Positions 45,797 through 55,392 of a stretch of 64,000 bases of DNA are shown here, piece by piece. Below the pieces are notes generated by a model, which searched no databases, had not been told where the DNA came from, and saw nothing but the letters and a program-made list of their open reading frames with translations. Source of the DNA: G963666945 sp963666945 (lineage in GTDB: Bacteria; Bacteroidota; Bacteroidia; Bacteroidales; Marinifilaceae). Position 1 is the stretch's first letter, and each line of letters starts with the position of its first letter. The stretch covers positions 1 to 64,000 of the forward strand of contig CAXXRT010000004.1 in NCBI GenBank assembly GCA_963666945.2. The letters run 5' to 3'. The position numbers and the translations under genes are program-made.

Positions 45797-45817
45797 TACA
45801 ATCAAATACATTAAAAT

Positions 45818-46336
45818 ATGAAAAATCTGATTAAATTTCTAGCTATTGTTGTTTGTGTTTTGACTGTCACAGGAGCCTCTGCTCAGACTGCCCCTAAATT
45901 TGGTCATATAGAATCAAATAAACTGATGTCAATAATGCCGGAGATGAAAGCAGCACAAACATCATTGCAAAATAAAGCTATGGAGTTTGAGAAGCAGCTT
46001 AATGAAATGAAGACTGAATATCAGAAACTTATTAAGACATTTCAGGATTCTGAGAAAACAATGTCTGAAATTGTTAAGGCAACTAAGGTAAAAGAAATTC
46101 AGGACGCAGAGCAGAGAATTGGTACATTTAACCAATACGCTCAGCAGGAGTTGGGTAAAACTAAAGAAGAATTGCTTAAGCCAATTATTGAAAAGTCAAC
46201 AAATGCAATTAAGCAGGTAGGTGAGGAGAATGGCTTTATTTACATTTTTGATTTGAGTGCGGGAAATATCCTTTATTTCTCTGCCAAGAGTGTGGATGTT
46301 CTTCCTCTTGTAAAAAAGAAATTAGGAATACAGTAG
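45818..46336 (+). CDS. OmpH/Skp-family periplasmic chaperone (second copy)
   Basis: 172 aa; signal peptide ends at ASAQT. KFGHIESNKLMSIMPEMKAAQTSL, a coiled-coil arm (about 50-115), and the closing strand NGFIYIFDLSAGNILYFSAK show the Skp fold. Tandem duplication of this gene after bamA is common in Bacteroidota. Confidence 0.93.
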   Translation: MKNLIKFLAIVVCVLTVTGASAQTAPKFGHIESNKLMSIMPEMKAAQTSLQNKAMEFEKQLNEMKTEYQKLIKTFQDSEKTMSEIVKATKVKEIQDAEQRIGTFNQYAQQELGKTKEELLKPIIEKSTNAIKQVGEENGFIYIFDLSAGNILYFSAKSVDVLPLVKKKLGIQ

Positions 46337-46357
46337 TATTACTGTTGTCAATATAGG

Positions 46358-46385
46358 GCTGCTTCCTGGAGAAGCAGCTTTTTTT
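46358..46385 (+). terminator. Intrinsic terminator after the ompH genes
   Basis: GCTGCTTC / GAAGCAGC, 8-bp stem, 5-nt loop, then a T7 run. It lies just before murI, so murI probably uses its own promoter or read-through. Confidence 0.9.
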
Positions 46386-46408
46386 GTTAATGCTAATTGG
46401 ATTGTTTT

Positions 46409-47233
46409 ATGGGACCTATAGGTGTGTTTGATTCCGGTTATGGTGGACTGACTGTTTTAAAGTCGATAAAAGAGGCTTTGCCTTGTTATGATTTCGTCTA
46501 TCTGGGAGATAATGCAAGGACGCCTTATGGTACCAGATCTTTTGATGTTGTTTATAGGTACACATTACAGGCTGTCGATCATTTGTTTAAGATGGGCTGC
46601 CATCTTGTTATTCTTGCCTGCAATACTGCCTCCGCAAAGGCTCTTCGTTCTATTCAGCAAAACGATATTCCTCTTATAGATATTGAAAGACGGGTATTGG
46701 GGGTAATTCGTCCGAGTGTAGAGGAAATAGGTAAGCTTACAAAGTCAAAACATGTAGGAATACTTGCGACAAAGGGAACCGTTAGTTCCATGTCCTACCC
46801 CCTTGAGATAGCCAAATTGTATGAAGGAGAAGGTATTGTTTGTGAACAGCAGGCCTGTCCCATGTGGGTTCCTATAGTTGAGAATGATCAGATAAACACG
46901 CCGGGTGCAGAATATTTTTTAAAAAGCGATCTTAATGAACTAATGGGTAAGGATCCTGATATTGATACAATTATTCTCGGTTGTACACATTATCCTTTTT
47001 TGCTGCACAAAATCAAGGAAATATTGCCAGATGGTATTTCATTGGTCAGTCAGGGAGATATTGTTGCAGAAAGCCTTAAGGAGTATTTGGTAAGACATCC
47101 TGAAATGGATGTAAAATGTTCTAAAAAATCTACAACTAAATATTATACAACTGAAAATGAACATGTCTTTGCGGGAATGGCAAGTTATTTTATGGGAGAA
47201 ACCATAGAGGCCGTAAAGATAGAATTGACATAG
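46409..47233 (+). CDS. murI: Glutamate racemase
   Basis: 274 aa from ATG 46409 (a TTG four codons earlier is in frame). It supplies D-glutamate for peptidoglycan. The substrate-binding FDSGYGGLTV is at 7-16; the two catalytic cysteines are C71 (LACNTASAKAL) and C192 (LGCTHYPFLL). Other conserved parts are YLGDNARTPYG and GVIRPSVEEI. Confidence 0.97.
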   Translation: MGPIGVFDSGYGGLTVLKSIKEALPCYDFVYLGDNARTPYGTRSFDVVYRYTLQAVDHLFKMGCHLVILACNTASAKALRSIQQNDIPLIDIERRVLGVIRPSVEEIGKLTKSKHVGILATKGTVSSMSYPLEIAKLYEGEGIVCEQQACPMWVPIVENDQINTPGAEYFLKSDLNELMGKDPDIDTIILGCTHYPFLLHKIKEILPDGISLVSQGDIVAESLKEYLVRHPEMDVKCSKKSTTKYYTTENEHVFAGMASYFMGETIEAVKIELT

Positions 47234-47560
47234 TTTTTCTAATTATTAAAAGTAGCTGTTATCTTTCGGCTGCTTTGTTTTCCTTAAAGGCCCCAATAAT
47301 ATTTCATATTTAAATTAATGTATCTTGCTGTTTTTGTTTTAGTTGACTGAATCTGATTTGTTTAGGTGTAAATTGACAATGGGGTAAATAAAGGAGGGAA
47401 ACATATTTGTCTATTCTGAGTTTGTTTTTTTGTTCTGTCAACATTGGGGGAAGTTTAATAATTTGTTGTTTATTTTTAATTTATGGGCTTTAAAAAACTC
47501 TTGCTTTTATTGTATGAATAAGAGTTTTTTAATTAATTTTAGAAGTATAATTACTTGTTT
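47234..47560. other. 327-bp intergenic region with a terminator-like hairpin
   Basis: AAAAACTCTT (47493-47502) and AAGAGTTTTT (47520-47529) form a 10-bp stem with 17-nt loop and T-rich 3' side about 30 bp before rsh. No gene recognised. The hairpin may attenuate transcription into rsh or end a short upstream transcript. Confidence 0.5.
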
Positions 47561-49798
47561 ATGGAAAAAGATAGGGACGATATTATTATCCAGGAGCATT
47601 TTGAGGATTTGCTGTTAAATTGCAGGAGGAGTACAACTTTAGAAAAGAGGAAAACTATTCGTAAGGCCTTTGATTTTGCAAATGAGGCCCATATGGGCAT
47701 TAAACGCAAGTCGGGCGACCCATATATATTACATCCTATTGCAGTTGCAAAAATTGCCGTGACGGAAATTGGTCTGGGAACCACTTCTGTTGTTGCTGCT
47801 TTGTTACATGATGTTGTTGAGGATACGGATTATACTGTAGAAGATATAGAGCACCTTTTTGGAGAGAAAGTTGCATCTATTGTAGACGGATTGACCAAAA
47901 TATCGGAAGTTAGTGGGGATACTGTCTCTTTGCAGGCTGAGAATTTCAGGAAGATAGTGCTGACTCTTTCTGATGACCTGAGGGTTATTTTAATAAAACT
48001 GGCAGACAGGCTTCATAATATGCGGACTCTAAGTTCTATGCCTGAGTATAAGCAAATGAAGATTTGTGCAGAAACGCTTTATATTTATGCTCCTCTTGCC
48101 CACAGATTGGGTCTGCATTCAATGAAGACCGAACTCGAGAATCTAAGTTTCAAGTATGAGCACCCTTCCGAGTATGCAGAGCTTGAAAAAAAACTCAATA
48201 AATTCGAAAGGGATAATACAGAGTTGTACGACCAATTTATTGAGCCAATCAGCAATATTTTAGATGATAATAAATATACATATAATATAACGGCACGTAT
48301 AAAATCTGTTTACTCTGTATGGAATAAAATGCAGAGAAAGGAGATAAACTTTGATGAGGTATATGACCTTCAGGCTGTGAGAATAGTCTTTAAACCTAAA
48401 TTACGTCGTGCAGAGAAGTCGCAATGTTGGAATATATATTCCTTAATAACTGATTTGTATAAGCCTAAGCCGGAGAGGATACGCGACTGGGTTAGTATTC
48501 CCAAAGCCAATGGTTATGAGGCTTTGCATGTCACCGTGATGGGTCCAAAAGGAAAATGGATAGAGGTTCAGATCAGGACAGTGAGGATGGACGATATTGC
48601 GGAGAAGGGTTTTGCTGCTCATTGGAAATATAAGACTGATGTGGATAGTCAGGAGGGTGAGCTGGATAAGTGGCTTATGCGTATAAGGGAAATGCTTGAG
48701 GATCCTCAGCCTGATGCAATAGAGTTTCTGGACACTTTTAAATTAAATCTTTTTGCCAAGGAAATAAGGGTTTTTACTCCCAAAGGGGATATAGTTACCT
48801 TGCCCAAGGGTTCTTCTGTTCTTGATTTTGCTTATGATATTCATACCGAGGTTGGAAATAAGTGCATAGGGGCAAAAGTCAACAGACAGTTGGTGCCTTT
48901 AAGTACTGTGCTTAAGAGTGGCGATCAGGTAGAGGTTATAACCAGCGATAAGCAGACCCCTTTAAAGGAATGGATAAATTATGCGGAAACTGCCAAGGCT
49001 AAGAATAATATTAAAGCAGAATTTAAGGCAGAGAGAAGGGAGATAATTAAGGCTGGAATAGCCCTTTTTGAGGGATTTTTAAAGGACAATAATATTCCTC
49101 CCACATCAGAGGCTTTGCGCAAAGCTTTAAATTATTTTAATATCTCAAATAAAGATGATTTTTACAGGGAGATTGGTGTGGGAAGAATAACAAGTGAGTC
49201 TATAAACAATGCTCTTCTTAAAAAAGATGGTAGGAAATTTGTGAAATACTGGAAATTGAAGTTCTGGGAACGTGAGAAGAAAGAGAAGGACGTTGAAGTG
49301 GCTGGGAGCAGAGAGGAAATACAAAAAGCTGAAGTAAAGAAAAAAGGCTCTAAGGAGTTGGTTATTCAAGATGTTGAAGATTTTGTAATGTCCCCATGTT
49401 GTAATCCTATACCGGGTGATGATGTGGTTGCTGTTGCTGAGGCAGATGGGAAAATACATGTGCATAGTCGTATGTGTCCTAATGCGATAAGACTCATGTC
49501 CAGATATGGAGATAAGATATTGTCTGTTAAATGGGTGATGCATAAACTGATGTCTTTTTTAGCTGTAATAAGACTTACCGGTATAGATAAAGTTGGTGTG
49601 GTCAGTGAGGCTACGCAGATAATCTCTAATGAGCACAACGTTAATATGAAGTCAATTAATTTCGAGAGCCATAATGGGGTGTTTGACGGAGAAATACATC
49701 TTTATGTGCATAATGTGGAAGACTTGGATAATCTTATTGCTAAATTGTCTAAAATAAAAGGTATAGATGCAGTAAAAAGGGTAGAGCATATGGAATAG
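47561..49798 (+). CDS. RelA/SpoT-family (p)ppGpp synthetase/hydrolase
   Basis: 745 aa from ATG 47561. The N-terminal HD hydrolase is complete (YILHPIAVAKIAV; ALLHDVVEDTDYTVEDI). The synthetase region includes RIKSVYSVWNKMQRKEI, YDLQAVRIVF and GYEALHVTVMGPKG. TGS follows (RVFTPKGDIVTLPKGSSVLDF), and an ACT domain is at the C-terminus (RLTGIDKVGVVSEATQII). The conserved hydrolase and synthetase residues suggest a bifunctional Rsh-type enzyme controlling the stringent response. Confidence 0.97.
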   Translation: MEKDRDDIIIQEHFEDLLLNCRRSTTLEKRKTIRKAFDFANEAHMGIKRKSGDPYILHPIAVAKIAVTEIGLGTTSVVAALLHDVVEDTDYTVEDIEHLFGEKVASIVDGLTKISEVSGDTVSLQAENFRKIVLTLSDDLRVILIKLADRLHNMRTLSSMPEYKQMKICAETLYIYAPLAHRLGLHSMKTELENLSFKYEHPSEYAELEKKLNKFERDNTELYDQFIEPISNILDDNKYTYNITARIKSVYSVWNKMQRKEINFDEVYDLQAVRIVFKPKLRRAEKSQCWNIYSLITDLYKPKPERIRDWVSIPKANGYEALHVTVMGPKGKWIEVQIRTVRMDDIAEKGFAAHWKYKTDVDSQEGELDKWLMRIREMLEDPQPDAIEFLDTFKLNLFAKEIRVFTPKGDIVTLPKGSSVLDFAYDIHTEVGNKCIGAKVNRQLVPLSTVLKSGDQVEVITSDKQTPLKEWINYAETAKAKNNIKAEFKAERREIIKAGIALFEGFLKDNNIPPTSEALRKALNYFNISNKDDFYREIGVGRITSESINNALLKKDGRKFVKYWKLKFWEREKKEKDVEVAGSREEIQKAEVKKKGSKELVIQDVEDFVMSPCCNPIPGDDVVAVAEADGKIHVHSRMCPNAIRLMSRYGDKILSVKWVMHKLMSFLAVIRLTGIDKVGVVSEATQIISNEHNVNMKSINFESHNGVFDGEIHLYVHNVEDLDNLIAKLSKIKGIDAVKRVEHME

Positions 49799-49888
49799 GC
49801 TAATTTTAATTTTTTCTAAATAAAAATTTGTCTATTGATAAAAAATATCTACATTTACTAATTGTTTTAGTTAAATATAAATTACGCG

Positions 49889-50338
49889 ATGGATAAGCCA
49901 ACATACGAAATTGTAAAAGATATTTTTACAGAGTATTTGCAAAAGCATAATCACAGAAAAACTCCGGAGAGGTTTGCTATACTCGAGGAAATATATTCAC
50001 ATGAAGGTCATTTTGATATTGAATCACTTTATGTTTTTATGAAAAATAAAAACTATAGGGTAAGCCGGGCAACACTATACAATACTATAGACCTTTTGCT
50101 GGATTGTAAATTGGTGGTAAAACATCAGTTTGGAAAGAATATGGCTCAATTTGAAAAATCCTATACAAGTAAGCAACACGATCATCTTATTTGTAAGAAA
50201 TGTGGTAGGGTAGAAGAGTTTACAGATCCGAGGATTGAAGAGATAGAGAAGAAAGTAATGAATGATTCTGATTTTCTGGTATCACATCATTCGTTTTATA
50301 TATATGGACTATGTTCAAAATGTAAAAAATCAATTTAA
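49889..50338 (+). CDS. Fur-family metal-responsive repressor
   Basis: 149 aa. Winged helix: KTPERFAILEEIYSHEGHFDIESL with recognition part RVSRATLYNTIDLLLDCKLV. Metal sites include the His-rich KQHDHLICKKCGRVEEF and, at the C-terminus, FYIYGLCSKCKKS; the two CxxC pairs make a structural zinc site. Could be Fur, Zur or PerR; the sequence alone does not decide. A TonB receptor of possible metal type lies about 14 kb away. Confidence 0.93.
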   Translation: MDKPTYEIVKDIFTEYLQKHNHRKTPERFAILEEIYSHEGHFDIESLYVFMKNKNYRVSRATLYNTIDLLLDCKLVVKHQFGKNMAQFEKSYTSKQHDHLICKKCGRVEEFTDPRIEEIEKKVMNDSDFLVSHHSFYIYGLCSKCKKSI

Positions 50339-50362
50339 AGCCCTCTAAAGTGAGGGTTTTTT
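50337..50362 (+). terminator. Intrinsic terminator of fur-family gene
   Basis: CCCTC / GAGGG stem extended by A/T pairs, 6-nt loop, then T6. It overlaps the last base of the stop codon. Confidence 0.85.
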
Positions 50363-50543
50363 GACTCATCTCTTAAAAATTATTTCTATTTTTGTCAGTT
50401 GGGCATCCCTTGAGGTGCAAATTGTTAAAAAACACATATTTAAATATAAATTAAATGAAACATCCATAATGGTTTGTTGGCATTTTTGTGCACGACTAAA
50501 TTATTGTGGTAAGTTCATGTGACCTTTAAAAAATATTAAACAC

Positions 50544-51815
50544 ATGAAAGTAGATGTATTATTAGGTTTACAATGGGGAGACGAAGGAAAAGGAAAAGTA
50601 GTTGATGTACTAACTCCTCGCTATGATGTTATAACACGTTTTCAGGGAGGTCCAAATGCTGGACACACACTTGAATTCAATAACATTAAGCACGTTTTGC
50701 ACACTATACCTTCTGGAATATTCAGAGACGATAAAATTAATGTTATTGGTAATGGTGTTGTAATTGATCCTGTAATATTCAAGAAAGAAATAGAGGGATT
50801 GAGAAAAATAGGCATAGATATTACCAAGACTTTGCTGATATCTCAAAAAGCACATTTGATACTTCCTTCTCATAGAATTCTTGATGCTGCACAGGAGCAG
50901 GCAAAAGGTAAATCTAAAATTGGATCTACTCTTAAGGGCATTGGTCCTACTTATACTGATAAAATCAGTAGAAACGGACTGAGAGTTGGTGATATAACAA
51001 GAAACTTCAGTGAAAAATATCAGAGCCTGTTAGAGAAGCATAAGCTGATGCTTGAGAAATTGTATGCTTTTGAATATGATTTGGATGAATATGAAAAAGA
51101 GTGGTTTGAGGGGATAGAGTTGCTAAAAACATTCAGGTTGGTTGATAGTGAGCATGAGATTAATAAATACCTTAAAGAGGATAAAAAGGTTCTTGCCGAG
51201 GGGGCTCAGGGAACACTTCTTGATATAGATTTTGGTTCATATCCATTTGTTACATCTTCCAATACTGTTTGTGCCGGTGCTTGTACCGGTCTTGGTGTTG
51301 CCCCTAACAGAATAGGTGATGTGTTTGGAATATTTAAGGCATATTGTACAAGGGTAGGTGCCGGACCATTCCCAACAGAGCTTTTCGATGAAGATGGACA
51401 AAAGCTTAGGGATAATGGTCGTGAGTATGGTTCTACTACTGGTCGTCCAAGAAGATGTGGCTGGCTTGATCTTGTTGCTTTGAAGTATTCTATAATGGTT
51501 AATGGTGTGACTAAGCTTATAATGATGAAGTCTGATGTTATGGATAGCTTTGAGACCATTAAAGTGTGCACTGCTTACCAGATGGATGGTGAAGTGGTAG
51601 AGAACTTCCCATATGAATTAAATGATGATATAGAACCTGTATATACAGAGTGTCCGGGGTGGAAGACTGATATGACAGGTATGACTTCTGAGAATGAATT
51701 CCCGGAAGAATTTAATGCATATATAAACTTCATAGAGGAGGAAACAGGTGTTCCTGTTTACATTGTATCTGTTGGTCCTGACAGGGCCCAGACTATTGAA
51801 AGAGTTGATGAGTAA
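50544..51815 (+). CDS. purA: Adenylosuccinate synthetase
   Basis: 423 aa; GTP-dependent conversion of IMP to adenylosuccinate. The phosphate loop WGDEGKGK (11-18, catalytic Asp13) is followed by the conserved RFQGGPNAGHT, IPSGIF, STLKGIGPTYTDK, EGAQGTLLDIDFGSYPFVTSS, and TTGRPRRCGWLD. The leader of more than 150 nt contains a possible -7 element TATTTTTG at 50387-50394. Confidence 0.98.
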   Translation: MKVDVLLGLQWGDEGKGKVVDVLTPRYDVITRFQGGPNAGHTLEFNNIKHVLHTIPSGIFRDDKINVIGNGVVIDPVIFKKEIEGLRKIGIDITKTLLISQKAHLILPSHRILDAAQEQAKGKSKIGSTLKGIGPTYTDKISRNGLRVGDITRNFSEKYQSLLEKHKLMLEKLYAFEYDLDEYEKEWFEGIELLKTFRLVDSEHEINKYLKEDKKVLAEGAQGTLLDIDFGSYPFVTSSNTVCAGACTGLGVAPNRIGDVFGIFKAYCTRVGAGPFPTELFDEDGQKLRDNGREYGSTTGRPRRCGWLDLVALKYSIMVNGVTKLIMMKSDVMDSFETIKVCTAYQMDGEVVENFPYELNDDIEPVYTECPGWKTDMTGMTSENEFPEEFNAYINFIEEETGVPVYIVSVGPDRAQTIERVDE

Positions 51816-51839
51816 TATCGGAAAAATATAACTACTTGG

Positions 51840-51869
51840 AACCGTCCTTTTTTTAAGGACGGTTTTTTT
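51840..51869 (+). terminator. Intrinsic terminator of purA
   Basis: AACCGTCCTT / AAGGACGGTT, 10-bp stem, 5-nt loop, T7 run. Strong. Confidence 0.95.
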
Positions 51870-51965
51870 GTAACTTTATAGTAATGATTTAAAGTATACA
51901 ATATTGAAGTAAACTTTGTGTGATGAGTTATAGTCTTATTTATTAATTAATTATAAATAGAAGTT

Positions 51966-52478
51966 ATGATTATAAAGAAAATGAAGATTCTGCTTTTTAT
52001 GATATTTGCGGCATTATTGCTTAATGCCCAGGAATCAAATAATGGAAAGAAGATATGGGCAAAGTCTTTTCTAAATAAGAAAGCACCAGAAATAGTTGTT
52101 GAGAAGTGGTTGACAGAGAAGCCTGATTTTAAAGGTAAGTTTGTTCTTGTTGATTTTTGGGCGACATGGTGCGGTCCGTGTAGAAGAGCTATTCCGGAAT
52201 TGAACACTTTCCATAAGAAGTATAAAGACAGGCTTGTTGTAATGGGGGTTTCCAAGCAGGTGGAAGGTGAAGTCAGGGGTATGAAGACACCGGTTATTGA
52301 CTATTACAGTGCAATTGACACTCAGGACAGAATGGGTGGGGAGTTGAAGATAAAAGGGATTCCTCATATTATATTGATTGATCCAGAGGGAATAGTTCGC
52401 TGGGAAGGATTTCCCCTGCTTGAAGGTTATGAGTTAACAGAAAAAGTCCTAGAACAATTGCTTGACAAATACAAATAG
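51966..52478 (+). CDS. TlpA-like periplasmic thioredoxin
   Basis: 170 aa. Signal peptide to LLNAQ. The thioredoxin fold carries FWATWCGPC with redox Cys69 and Cys72; the cis-Pro appears in KGIPHIILIDPEG. A short N-terminal extension (KSFLNKKAPEIVVEKWL) matches redoxins of the TlpA/ResA group. Role likely thiol-disulfide exchange in the periplasm; partner unknown. Confidence 0.93.
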   Translation: MIIKKMKILLFMIFAALLLNAQESNNGKKIWAKSFLNKKAPEIVVEKWLTEKPDFKGKFVLVDFWATWCGPCRRAIPELNTFHKKYKDRLVVMGVSKQVEGEVRGMKTPVIDYYSAIDTQDRMGGELKIKGIPHIILIDPEGIVRWEGFPLLEGYELTEKVLEQLLDKYK

Positions 52479-52542
52479 GGAAATGTAATATTCAGGACAT
52501 AATATTACAGTTAAATCCTGACTAATTCAAATGACTGTAAAA

Positions 52543-52582
52543 AGAAACAGGGTGTTCATGATAATTTGAACACCCTGTTTCT
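52543..52582. terminator. Bidirectional terminator between thioredoxin gene and valS
   Basis: A perfect 15-bp stem (AGAAACAGGGTGTTC / GAACACCCTGTTTCT) with 10-nt loop lies between two convergent genes, with A- and T-rich flanks on either side. Confidence 0.93.
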
Positions 52583-52600
52583 ATTTATTTTTAATTGCTT

Positions 52601-55231
52601 TTAAGCAAGGTTTGCAATTCTTTCTTTAAGAACTTTGATCTTAGCTTCTGCATCGGCTTGTTTTTTGCGTTCCGTTTCGACCACTTTTTCCGGGGCACTG
52701 TTGACAAATCGCTCATTGCTAAGTTTTTTTGAAACAGATTTTAAGAATCCTTCAGTGTATTTAAGCTCTTCTTCCAGTTTCTTTATTTCTTCTTTCACAT
52801 CTATTTTGTCCCCTACAGGTATGTAGTACTCCACAGCTTTCACAATAAAACTCATTGCAGCTTTAATCTCTTCATCTGTTGGTTCTATGCTTTCTATATT
52901 GGCAAGTTTGCTGACTACAGGCTCAAAGTATTTGTCGTAGCTGTTGTCGTTAGCTTTTATTTTTAATTCAAGACTATCTTTAAAAGGTATGTTTTTATCC
53001 TTTCTAATGCTTCTTATATTAGTAATGACCTCTTTTGTCAGCTCAAATTTTTCTATAATACTACTGTCCGTCTTTTCTGTTTCAGGCATAATGGAGATCA
53101 TAATGCTTTCGCCTTCTTTTCTTTCTTTAAGCAACTGCCATATTTCTTCAGTGATAAATGGCATAAAAGGGTGAAGAAGTTGCATTAGTCGTTCCAATAT
53201 CGCTACTGAACTATTGTAGGTATCGATATCTACAGGACATCCGTATGCAGGTTTTATTGCTTCAAGATACCATGAGCAGAAATCGTCCCAGAACAGTGTA
53301 TATACTGTCATTAACGCCTCAGATATTCTGTACTGATCGAATTGTTCGTTAAGTACCTGTGTTGTTTTGTTAAGCTTGTTCTCGAACCATTCAATAGCAA
53401 GTTTTGCATTTTCTGGCTGTTCTGTATTGTCTGAAATATCCCAGCTCTTAACAAGGCGGAAAGCGTTCCATACTTTTGTTGTGAAGTTTCTACCCTGTTC
53501 TGGCAGGCTCTCATCGAAAAGAAGGTCACCGCCTGCAGGTGAGCATAAAAGCATACCTACACGTATACCATCGGCACCATATTTATCGATCAATAATAGG
53601 GGGTCTGGTGAATTGCCCAGAGATTTAGACATCTTCCTTCTTTGGCTGTCTCTTACTATTCCGGTAAGATAAACGTTGTTGAAAGGTTTCTTTCCCCTGT
53701 ATTCATATCCTGCAATTATCATTCTTGCAATCCAGAAGAAAAGGATATCAGGACCGGATACAAGGTCGTTGGTAGGGTAATAGTAATTTATATCTTCGTT
53801 CTCAGGATTGTTGATTCCATCGAATACTGATATTGGCCATAGCCATGAAGAGAACCATGTATCAAGAACATCTTCGTCTTGGCGAAGGTCCGATGGGCTT
53901 ATATTTTTTCCTGTCTTTTCCTTTGCTAATTCAATAGCTTTCTCAATGTTTTCAGCAACAACAAAATCGTTGCTATCGCCAATATAGTAGACAGGTATAC
54001 GGTGTCCCCACCAAAGCTGGCGGCTAATGCACCAGTCCTTAACATTCTCCATCCAGTGTTTGTATGTGTTTTTAAACTTGGCTGGATAAAGTTGTATATC
54101 GTCGTTCATTACTGCATCAAGGGCAGGTTTGGCAAGTTCTTCCATTTTTAAGAACCACTGCATTGAAAGTTTAGGTTCAATAACAACGTCAGTTCTTTCC
54201 GAATAACCAACTTTGTTTGTGTAGTCTTCTATTTTAACAAGATTGCCTGCTTTTTCAAGTGCTGGTATTATTTCCTTACGTACATCAAAACGATCTTTAC
54301 CTACAAATAATTGAGCGTTTTCGTTGAGAGTACCATTGTCGTTGAAAATATCTATAGATTCAAGATTGTGCTTGTATCCTATTTCGTAGTCGTTGATGTC
54401 ATGGGCAGGGGTGATTTTAAGAGCACCCGTACCAAATTCCATGTCCACGTATTCATCCTGGATGATTGGTATAGACCTGTTAACCAAAGGGACAATGCAG
54501 CGCTTACCTGCTAAGTGCTTAAATCTCTCGTCGTTAGGATTTATACAAACGGCAGTATCTCCTAATATTGTCTCGGGTCTTGTTGTTGCAATGACAATGT
54601 AGTCTTCTTCAGAACCCTCGATTTTATATCTCAGGTAATAGAGTTTTGATTGTTCTTCCTTATATATTACTTCTTCGTCTGATACCGCTGTTTTTGCAGC
54701 AGGATCCCAGTTGACCATTCTAACTCCCTTATATATAAGTCCTTTGTTGTAAAGATCGATAAAGACCTTAACGACAGAGGTAGATAGTGTTTCGTCCATT
54801 GTGAAAGAGGTACGATCCCAGTCGCATGAGGCCCCCAGTCTTTTTAGCTGTTCTAGTATTATGCCTCCATGCTTTTCTTTCCATTCCCATGCATGTTCAA
54901 GGAACTCTTCTCTTGAAAGAGTATTCTTGTCTATACCTTCATTCTTTAACTTAGTAACCACTTTGGCTTCCGTAGCTATTGAAGCGTGGTCTGTTCCGGG
55001 AACCCAACAGGCATTTTTGTTTTGAAGCCGGGCTCTTCTTACTAAAACATCCTGGATAGTATTGTTGAGCATATGCCCCATATGCAATACACCAGTAACG
55101 TTTGGAGGGGGAATGACGACGCAATATGGTTCCCTGTTATCTGGTTGGGAATGAAAAAAGTTGTTCTCCATCCAGTACTTATACCATCTCTCTTCAGAAC
55201 TTGCCGGATTGTACTTACTTGGAATTTCCAT
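52601..55231 (-). CDS. valS: Valyl-tRNA synthetase
   Basis: 876-aa class I synthetase. The HIGH-type motif is PNVTGVLHMGHM, and the KMSKS loop is RRKMSKSLGNSPDP. The editing domain shows IATTRPETILGDTAV. The C-terminal coiled coil (EEIKKLEEELKYTEGFLKSV) is characteristic of ValRS. Intact. Confidence 0.98.
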   Translation of the reverse strand: MEIPSKYNPASSEERWYKYWMENNFFHSQPDNREPYCVVIPPPNVTGVLHMGHMLNNTIQDVLVRRARLQNKNACWVPGTDHASIATEAKVVTKLKNEGIDKNTLSREEFLEHAWEWKEKHGGIILEQLKRLGASCDWDRTSFTMDETLSTSVVKVFIDLYNKGLIYKGVRMVNWDPAAKTAVSDEEVIYKEEQSKLYYLRYKIEGSEEDYIVIATTRPETILGDTAVCINPNDERFKHLAGKRCIVPLVNRSIPIIQDEYVDMEFGTGALKITPAHDINDYEIGYKHNLESIDIFNDNGTLNENAQLFVGKDRFDVRKEIIPALEKAGNLVKIEDYTNKVGYSERTDVVIEPKLSMQWFLKMEELAKPALDAVMNDDIQLYPAKFKNTYKHWMENVKDWCISRQLWWGHRIPVYYIGDSNDFVVAENIEKAIELAKEKTGKNISPSDLRQDEDVLDTWFSSWLWPISVFDGINNPENEDINYYYPTNDLVSGPDILFFWIARMIIAGYEYRGKKPFNNVYLTGIVRDSQRRKMSKSLGNSPDPLLLIDKYGADGIRVGMLLCSPAGGDLLFDESLPEQGRNFTTKVWNAFRLVKSWDISDNTEQPENAKLAIEWFENKLNKTTQVLNEQFDQYRISEALMTVYTLFWDDFCSWYLEAIKPAYGCPVDIDTYNSSVAILERLMQLLHPFMPFITEEIWQLLKERKEGESIMISIMPETEKTDSSIIEKFELTKEVITNIRSIRKDKNIPFKDSLELKIKANDNSYDKYFEPVVSKLANIESIEPTDEEIKAAMSFIVKAVEYYIPVGDKIDVKEEIKKLEEELKYTEGFLKSVSKKLSNERFVNSAPEKVVETERKKQADAEAKIKVLKERIANLA

Positions 55232-55352
55232 AATACGTCAATTTTTAAATTAATAAATGATTAAAGAATATACTTTAATTATAGTTGTAAAAAATAAGTG
55301 CCAAATTTAATTATTCTAAATATAAAAATAAAGGCTTTTGTATGATAAAAGG

Positions 55353-55382
55353 CAAAAAAAAGCGGCTCTGAGTGAGCCGCTT
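55353..55382 (-). terminator. Terminator after the coiled-coil zinc-ribbon gene
   Basis: AAGCGGCTC / GAGCCGCTT, 9-bp stem, 5-nt loop; on the minus strand it is followed by a T7-8 run. Confidence 0.92.
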
Positions 55383-55392
55383 AAGCAATATA

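Noticed and set aside
50395..50543. Riboswitch in the purA leader
   Set aside because: The leader is long, but I could not recognise a purine aptamer core or a terminator/antiterminator pair.
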